Assembly (NCBI RefSeq): GCF_021347895.1
Contig: NC_067117.1
Coordinates: 15,657,858-15,721,857 of the forward strand
Reading direction: 5' to 3'
DNA length: 64,000 nucleotides
From: Acanthochromis polyacanthus
Lineage: Eukaryota; Chordata; Actinopteri; Pomacentridae
In this document: positions 54,060 through 64,000 of the stretch, one piece after another
Numbering within the stretch: the first letter of the stretch is position 1
How the letters are laid out: each line of letters opens with the position of its first letter
Translations under genes and position numbers: made by a program
Notes under the pieces: model-generated
Database searches by the model: none
The model's input: only the letters and a program-made list of their open reading frames with translations
Told to the model about the DNA's origin: nothing

Positions 54060-55854
54060 GACAGAAGTTGAGCTGCTGAATCACTTTGGTTTAATCACTT
54101 GGCTGGTCTGTCTGTGTCTTTGCACACTCAGAACTACTTTCCAAATCAACAGGTAGCTTAAGGCACTGTATCAAGTGTTGCCAGCACATGTTCTAAGAGA
54201 AAGTAAAAATAAGAATTAGAAAACATTAAGTATGATGCTGCCGCCATGAGTGGAGTTCGGTCCTTCACTTTGTGCTTCCACGCTGTAACTGATTAAGAGT
54301 TTGATTACGCCTCAAGCAGGCTACACACGTAGGCAGAATGTATAATCCCCCAAATAAAACTCTTACCTGTGAATTTGTCAGAAAAAGGGAATTAAGAAAA
54401 ATAATAGCAATTATTTTTTAATTGGAAATGAATGACGTCCTTACCAGTGAATTGAGTCCTGCAGCAGAACCTGTGTGAGTGAGCTGATGAGACACTTGGA
54501 AAAAAAAGGACAGGCGAGGAGGCTTTGTGGAGGCATAAGTGAATGGAATAAGATCCATATAATGAATGCACTTTTTTTAAAAAGTGTTTTTGATTCAGTA
54601 ACAACAAGGAGACATGTTGATTTTACCAAAAAATATACTTTTTTCTAATCTGTTTGACAGTCGTTCAAATGAATCCAGTATTGTTCACTAGGCCTTCTAT
54701 CAGTCCATTATTTTGATATAAACTGTGAAAGCACTTGATTGCATAGTTTGCACAATATTTCTTATTATTTCACAGCTAGTTTAATTGACACTCTGGTCTA
54801 AGTGCTATTTATTATGTGTTTCTGTTTTTTAAAAATTCCATCATTAGCCTGGTCATAAATACAGTTAGTATGTAAGGGTGAAAAATATATGATTGACCAT
54901 AATGAAGAACCTTTTTATGATGAAAATGTTGCTGTTGAAAACAGTGACTCTTTACATGAAGATTGGAACCTCTCTAAGGGGTTCAGGATGATTGAAATTA
55001 TAAGAAACAAGAACAAATACACAGAAATATATTTTTTGGACTGATTTTTATGTGCTTGTGTGTGTGCTGGATAATGTTTTTTTTTTTTTTACATCAGGCC
55101 TTCTAAAATACTCAAAAGAAACACTCTGAGAAATAAAATCATGGTTGAAAAGATGCACAATTAATTGGTATATACAGCATAACATGAACAGTTGCAACTG
55201 CGCAGAGCTTTATTTAAAAAAAGGTCATATTGGAAAAAGTTAAGGGTCATCAGAAAGCTCAGGTCAGATGGTACCTGCTGTTCTCTAATGTGCAAAATGT
55301 TTCCAATCATCATCTGATTTCTGCTTGTGAAGTACTTGTTTTTGTATAAATATGTATGAATAATGCATTTAATTAATTTGCAATTAGTGCAATAGATTAA
55401 GGGAACGGCAGACCTAACTAAAAAAATGCTGTTTCACTGATGTTTGATGTTTAATGTGCGACCAAAAATATGACAAGATAATCCTCTCAACGTAACCTGC
55501 AATGTTGTGGAAGTGTTGCAGCAAAAATCAAATATGGATAAAATATGGATCCCTGCAAGATACAGAAAGAAAATAACTACCTGAACACAAACAGCCCCTG
55601 GTTTGTGAGACTCTTAATGAAATATTTTATAGGATCATAGAACTATTTTTCAGTTGTTCATACCCTCATAATAAGTGGATCCAGAAGAGCCTTTGGAAAA
55701 AAAATGGACTTTGGTCTAAAAGTCACGAGAAATTCAGCAGATATGAAAGTACAAAAATTACTGAGCAAAAGATACATCAGACTGTTACCATGTCTCTGAC
55801 CTTTTTACTGGTTAGACGGAGGCTGAAATTAACCTTCATTAACGAAGAATGTGA

Positions 55855-55857
<3 letters not shown>
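54060..55857. other. Intergenic, nothing recognised
   Basis: AT-rich DNA with many short homopolymer runs and no gene. Short open frames near 54392-54629 on the minus strand look random. Confidence 0.5.

Positions 55858-55936
<79 letters not shown>
55858..55936. repeat. (GT)n dinucleotide microsatellite
   Basis: An uninterrupted TG/GT tract of about 79 bases. A shorter, impure GT-rich stretch follows at about 56045-56115. Confidence 0.98.
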
Positions 55937-55937
<1 letters not shown>

Positions 55938-56139
55938 TTACATGACCCAGACTATTTTGTGAAAGTCCAGAGACAACACTGGGAAGAGTAGTGCTCCTTG
56001 AACTAGTATTCCTCAGACTCTTGGTGTGTTTGTATTTGCTCATGAGCGTGTGTGTGCATATCTGTGTGACGGCGTGCATGCGTGTGTGCATGTGTGTTTG
56101 TGTGTGTGTGTGTGTGGCGTGCCCGTCTGTATTGAAGGA

Positions 56140-56660
56140 GAGAGAGTGAAGCCTATTGATTATTTTAATCCTCCTATTTGTGAGTCTGTGATCCTCTCGG
56201 CTCAGCCCTCCACAGGGGGATTGCTAATGGGGCTGAACGCTTCCCTCCTCTCCTCAGCCCTCTCTCCCTGTCCAATTAACTTAACACTGGAATGTGCAAG
56301 GAGGGAGCACTGGGACTCAGAGGGGGGGAGACACTGCTGAGATACAACCCCCACCGACTCCCCCCCCAACTCACCTCGCTGTCCAGCATCTCTCCAACCT
56401 CTCATCTGCACCACGTTCAGCAAGATCCTCCTCTTCCAGAGCGGTATTACCTCTCACCTTTAATTAAAGATCCATCTCCTTGTTTTTGTTCAGGGGAGGT
56501 GAGAACTCCCTTTCATATTTCGTTGTTTCATTTTCACACGGTGGCTTCGCAGAGGGTAGAAGCAGCAGCAGGTGAAGCAGCAAGTCTTGTAATGGGAGAG
56601 CTCCCTTCAAACAGGTTGCTGTGGCTGTAATCCTGACAGATCTCAGACATTTCAATAAGT
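56140..56660. promoter_or_regulatory. Candidate conserved non-coding element
   Basis: The block is non-repetitive with mixed composition between AT-rich flanks. It holds homeodomain cores (TTGATTATTTTAAT near 56157, CCAATTAACTTAAC near 56271, TTTAATTAAAGATC near 56459) and E-boxes. The open frames in it lack family similarity. A regulatory role is inferred from composition only. Confidence 0.28.
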
Positions 56661-56669
56661 ATTTGTCCC

Positions 56670-57130
56670 ATTAGTATGTGTGTTCAGCTCTCTGCTGGGT
56701 GGAACCAAACTTTTAATTACAAATCTGCAACAAAGACACAGTGCCAATGTGCACAGGCATTTAAAATTACACACAGGCTCCAATTTCCCCAAAGCTACAG
56801 CTGATCTATTCACGTTTCTGTCTTGCTTTTTTGCACATATTGTTGTTGATTCCTGTCTTCTAAGATTTACTCCAGTTGTTTTAGAAAAGTTTGATTTTAC
56901 ACTCTGATAGTATGTACTCGTAGTGAAGGCAACCTTTCCTATAGATACATGTTGGATTTAATGTCCGATTTAAAGAAATTATTAATGCACCTTGGGAATT
57001 CTGCGCATTTATATCATTAATATTATTAGTGCCAGACATTAATGCCCAAGTTTTGACTAAACTCTTGCAAAACCATCAAGTGCAGTAAGGGGTGTGGGAT
57101 GACTAGAGGCAAAAATATGATGTGCAACTA
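56670..57130. other. Intergenic, nothing recognised
   Basis: No gene, RNA or repeat could be supported. Confidence 0.5.
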
Positions 57131-57135
57131 ATGTA

Positions 57136-58127
57136 CAGTACCAGTGAAAGGTTTGGACACACCTTCTCATTCAATGTTTTTTTTTTTAATTTTAATTATT
57201 TTCTACATTGTAGAGTAATACTGAAGACATCAAAACTATGAAAGAATGCACATGGAATTATGTAGTGAACAAAAAAGTGTTCGACAAACCATAATATTAG
57301 AATCTATCATTTAGATTCTTTAAAGTAGCCTCCTTTTTTCTTTGATGACAGCTTTGCAAACTCTTGGCATTCTCTCAGTCAGCTTCATGAAGTAGTCACC
57401 TGAAATGGTTTTCACTTCACAAGTGTGACTTGTCATGGTTTATTCATGGAATTTCTCGCCTTCTTAATGTGCTTGAGATAATCCGTTGTGTTGTGCAGAA
57501 GTCAGTTTGGTTCACAGTTGACAGCCCTTTGTGACAACTGTTAAAATCCATATTGTGGCAAGAACCAATCAGCTAAGTAAAGAGAAACCGCAGTCCATCA
57601 AAGGTCAGTTCATCCAGAAAATTTCAAGAACTTTGAATGTATCTTTAAGTGCAATAACACAGATTTTAGTGCGGCACAGAAACCATCAAGCTGTACGACG
57701 AAACTGGCTCACATGAGGACCACCCCAGGAAAGGAAGACCAAGAGTCACCTCTGCTGCTGAGGAGAAGTTCGTTTCAACAAGACAATGACCCCAAACACA
57801 CCTCCAGGCTGTGTAAGGGCTATCTGAAGAAGAAGGAGGGTGATGGAGTGCTGCGTCAGATGACCTGGCTTCCACAATCACCTGACCTAAACACAATCGA
57901 GATGGTTTGGGATGAGATGGACCGCAGAGTGAACCCTACACCGGTTACTTCAGACCATTTCAGGTGACTACCTCATGAAGCTCATCAAGAGAATGCCAAG
58001 AGTGTGCAAAGCAGTAATCAAAGCAAAAGAATGGCTATTTTGAAGAATGTAACATATGAAACATATTCTAGTTTCACACTTTTTTGTTTACTACATAATT
58101 CCATATGTTCTTTCATAGTTCTGATGG
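57136..58127 (+). mobile_element. Internally deleted Tc1-like transposon relic
   Basis: The left end starts CAGTACCAGTGAAAGGTTTG beside a TA. An inverted copy of the inner part of the left repeat (ACATGGAATTATGTAGTGAA type) is found near 58080-58120. The outer part of the right repeat is missing, so the right end is truncated. The plus strand keeps transposase pieces: a helix-turn-helix remnant at about 57590-57710 (SKEKPQSIKGQFIQKI), the second catalytic D ([18 protein letters not shown] at about 57770) and the E block (LPQSPDLNTIEMVWDEMDR at about 57868). The first catalytic D region is deleted and frames are shifted. It cannot move by itself. Confidence 0.82.
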
Positions 58128-58129
58128 TA

Positions 58130-59085
58130 AATAAACATTAAACCTGGAAAACATCTGCATGTCGACACCGTAATTCTGGATGGGTGGTAAAGTTAACATT
58201 TAGCTCAAAGCACCACAGTGACAAAGTGTGACCTCACAGAGCTGCTGAAGTGGCTTCAGACTGTCTCATTAGTGCAAGAAGAAAAAGTCTGTCAATGATA
58301 TGGAAACTAAAGGAACACTGACTTCAAGATGAAGTTCTCAGATATAATCAAATTCAAATTCAAATTAAATTCAACTAGCTTTTTCACACCTTCCCAAAAA
58401 TAGCAGCATAAAGTCATGTTCTTACCCAGTGGTTATACACTTGTACAGTCTAACGCAATTTGACCTTTACATATTTTAAAATGTTAATTTTTCATTTTTC
58501 TAGTACACATTTGAAATATATTTTTTATTCTTGAAGTTATGGTATTCCAGTTTTTTGTTCTTTTGCTCTTACCATTCACATCCATAAAGGGGGCATACCT
58601 TAGCAATGCAGTCCAATACAACGTCATCGCTAATTACGCAAAAAAACATTAACCCCTCTGTGAAAGCTTTAACAAATGAATACTACGGGCATCATAAAAG
58701 TGCATGTTATGCAAGAACTATTGACTGCATCAAGCTGTGTTGGCGTTGTTTTTATTATGGAGTAGGACCAAGGATTGATAAGGAGGTTTATTATTGGCTC
58801 TTGTTTTTAGCATTGATAGATATAGTAAATGGGCATTTTAAAGCAGCTTTTATAACTTTTTTTGAATAAATATCTGAACCGGACTAAAGGATATACCACT
58901 AAAATCTTAATGTCTCTTGTAGAAAATATCTTGAGCAGCAAAAGATTCTCATACAAAACAGCTTTCCACAGCTGCTGCTTGAGTTTCCGGTAATGTTACA
59001 AAGAGAGAATACAGAATAAAAGAAAAGCAGAACAGAGGAAACACTGGTTTTACTTGACTCAGTGACAGCAAAATAATCCAGAATT
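58130..59085. other. Intergenic, nothing recognised
   Basis: AT-rich, with an 87-codon open frame at 58606-58869 that has no family similarity. Confidence 0.5.
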
Positions 59086-59090
59086 TTCTT

Positions 59091-61204
59091 TTTATTATAT
59101 TTCATGGTCTTCAAGGGCAGAGAAAAATCTATGCAGATTTCATACATAACAAATACACACAACTCAGCTCGCAAAGTACAGCGACAGCGATGAATCCATA
59201 CTGCTTGCAAACAAAGGTAACAGCGCCAGGAAACACACACAGTAAGATGCAGCATGGCACAGAGGTTATGTAAAGCCACTTTGGGGGGGAAAATGTCTGT
59301 GTACAATATACAGCGTCATAATGGTTTTTCAATTACAGCACAAGAATGAAGAGTTGATCAGAATAATTCACATCCAAATATCATCTGGGTACAGTCATGC
59401 TACCCAGCGTGGTGGGACGATAAAGTTTCTGCCACATGTTTTAAATGTATTATTAGACCAATATGAAGCTTTCCTCTTGTGTGGCACTAAACCTACAAAG
59501 AATTTTTTATATTGGACCCGTCTAAGCATAATATGAAAAAAAACTGTTGTTAAATGCAATAATTTGCTTACATGAACATATTTATATATTTTTTGAATGC
59601 AGAATTTAAATTACACAGCGTCATGCTTCTTTTGTTCCACCTGGAGTGAGTTACATCCAGCTACATACAAAGATTCACAGTCACTGTCTGCAGTTAGCAT
59701 CTGCATTTCATCAAGCGAGTACGTATTAACGTGTTGAAGGACCGCTGCCCGCGTTGGAAATAGGAAATCCCTGTCAGATCGCTGTGTGTATTACACGAAT
59801 CAGCTTCTTCATGTAGCTCAGATTCAACAAGGGAAATTATCTCATGCATAAAAAAGAAAAATAAATTGATATTATAAGGCACAGAGAACCTATAGGTATG
59901 GCATATGGCAGTAAAACATCGACAACAATCACCTGCATTTCAAAAACATCTTCACATGTGTACATTCACGGTAAAATTAAAGAAATAGTTTCACATTTTG
60001 GGAAGGAACTTTCTTACAAACCAACATTTAACCTTTGTCTGCAGCGCGGAGGTAAGGAAAGATGGTTTGAGCCACTCTCTGTTTTTAATTCAGTACACAA
60101 CTATTTCTATCACTTTTCCTGCAAACTCGGGAGGGAGTGCAGCCCGATGAAAGCTTTCCACGAGAGGAAGAAGTGTTTAAGCTTTCTACGACAACCAGCT
60201 TTTAGCACCATCTAGCAGTGTGGACACGTAGAGCAACTGTAAACACTTGTGATTTCCAACATGTTTTACTTCTTTTCCCCTATAAACTGGCTACGTAACA
60301 CACTGCAGGCCATAATCTTCTCATCAAACTCTCAGCAAGAAAGCAAATGAGCATATTTCCTAAAGTGTCAAACTATTTCAGTCTGGAGAGGTGAGGCTGT
60401 AGAGGGGCCTCGGCTTGTTAGCAGGATATGATGAGGCTCCGTCAGGAGATCAGGAAAACTCTCATAGCTAAACCTCAGTATTGATATACTGTGTGTGTTA
60501 AAGGACTGTTACCAACAACTTGACACCTTTCCTCCCTGCTGCAGGAGTCAGACTGCAGCAGGGATGGGATGCTTTTCACACGTCAACAAACCAAGGGCAG
60601 ACCCACACATATGCACTCGCACACAGGCATGAAGACACAGACATACAAGATGTTGGATTACGATCATGAAGCTGGCTGTTTTATCAGCTGTGATCAATAT
60701 ATTCATGACTTTTCTTGTTTGGTGTCTAGGGCCATATTGAAAATCCATTTCTCAGTCAAGGCGAGCGGCTGCAGCCAAATACTCACACTGCGACTGACAG
60801 ATATCATTTCAGTGGATTTCAGGCCGGCGGCTGAAACCGTGTCTCAGAGTAACAATTGGAGTTTAATTAATGTGTCGACACCTGCATTAATGTGTGTACA
60901 GATGAATGTGTGCGTGTGAACGAGGGTGTGAATGATGTGTTTTAGCCGTGCTGACAGATGGCACAGAATGATGATCACACAGATGTGTGTATCAGAAGTA
61001 AATGTTATCTGATAATATATATAATACTATATTCTTTTTTACACAAATTCTCTTCCAACTCTATTAACTGTGGTCATGACATCATGTACTAGACAGCAGC
61101 AAAATGACAAATGACACTATGGAGGGACGGTGTGTTAGATGGAGAAAGGAGGGGAGACTTTTTGCTTGATTACAGAGAGGGAGTGAGAGAATGAGAGGAT
61201 CCTG
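59091..61204 (-). other. Possible 3' UTR of the C1q-like gene, with a candidate conserved block
   Basis: Minus-strand AATAAA at 59091-59096 is the first clear signal I found after the stop at 61205, which would give a UTR of about 2.1 kb. No coding content was found. Within it, 60740-60960 has the mixed composition and spaced TAAT/ATTA cores of a conserved element. Both readings are inference. Confidence 0.35.

Positions 61205-64000
<2,796 letters not shown>

Noticed and set aside
55777..56091. 104-codon minus-strand open frame with poly(Thr-His)
   Set aside because: It is translated (GT)n microsatellite.
60569..60919. 116-codon plus-strand open frame near the C1q-like 3' UTR
   Set aside because: No family similarity; it overlaps the candidate non-coding block and has no supported splice sites.

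Overview
The window is vertebrate genomic DNA, almost certainly from a ray-finned (teleost) fish. The genes have introns with GT-AG boundaries. The repeats are typical of fish: Tc1-like transposons, a tRNA-derived SINE, gypsy and LINE fragments, and long CA/GT microsatellites. All recognisable genes are orthologues of genes on human chromosome 12q13-q14, so this is a conserved syntenic block. There is no prokaryotic, viral or CRISPR-type content.

Layout. 1-5.7 kb is intergenic, with a (CA)n tract and a decayed Tc1 relic. neurod4 (minus, single coding exon 5739-6737) follows; its upstream region holds a retroposon tail and, at about 9.3-9.7 kb, a CpG-rich block that may be its promoter and non-coding first exon. 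10-14.8 kb holds a piggyBac-type MITE (10071-10549), a tRNA-SINE (about 11216-11432) and a candidate neural enhancer (about 13.5-13.9 kb). endou (minus, 9 coding exons, 14982-19357) encodes a secreted poly(U)-specific endoribonuclease with two somatomedin-B modules. tsfm (plus, 6 exons, 21885-26974) encodes mitochondrial elongation factor Ts; its intron 4 carries a complete Tc1-like transposon with an open 350-residue transposase. 27.8-29 kb holds the 3' end of a Ty3/gypsy retrotransposon. 31.15-33.9 kb is a minisatellite of about 29-30 bp units, interrupted by an LTR-like insert and by a DNA transposon remnant carrying a broken THAP-domain exon. It ends about 225 bp before the start codon of myl6 (plus, 34131-36857). 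Between myl6 and smarcc2 lies another decayed Tc1 element (37941-38969). smarcc2 (minus, 26 coding exons, 41315-53221) encodes the BAF170 scaffold of SWI/SNF. 53.3-59 kb is intergenic, with LINE and Tc1 relics and a (GT)n tract. The last coding exon of a C1q-like gene, probably c1ql4 (minus, 61205-61384), follows; its first exon lies beyond the right edge.

The genes do not form an operon or shared pathway; they are independent neighbours. I joined exons by checking splice sites and phase. endou (386 aa), tsfm (309 aa) and myl6 (151 aa) join without error. smarcc2 joins into about 1053 aa only if one base is missing from a T run in exon 9. I found no convincing novel biological system. The points most worth checking are that one-base lesion, the intact Tc1 copy, the nested minisatellite beside myl6, and the THAP-bearing transposon remnant.
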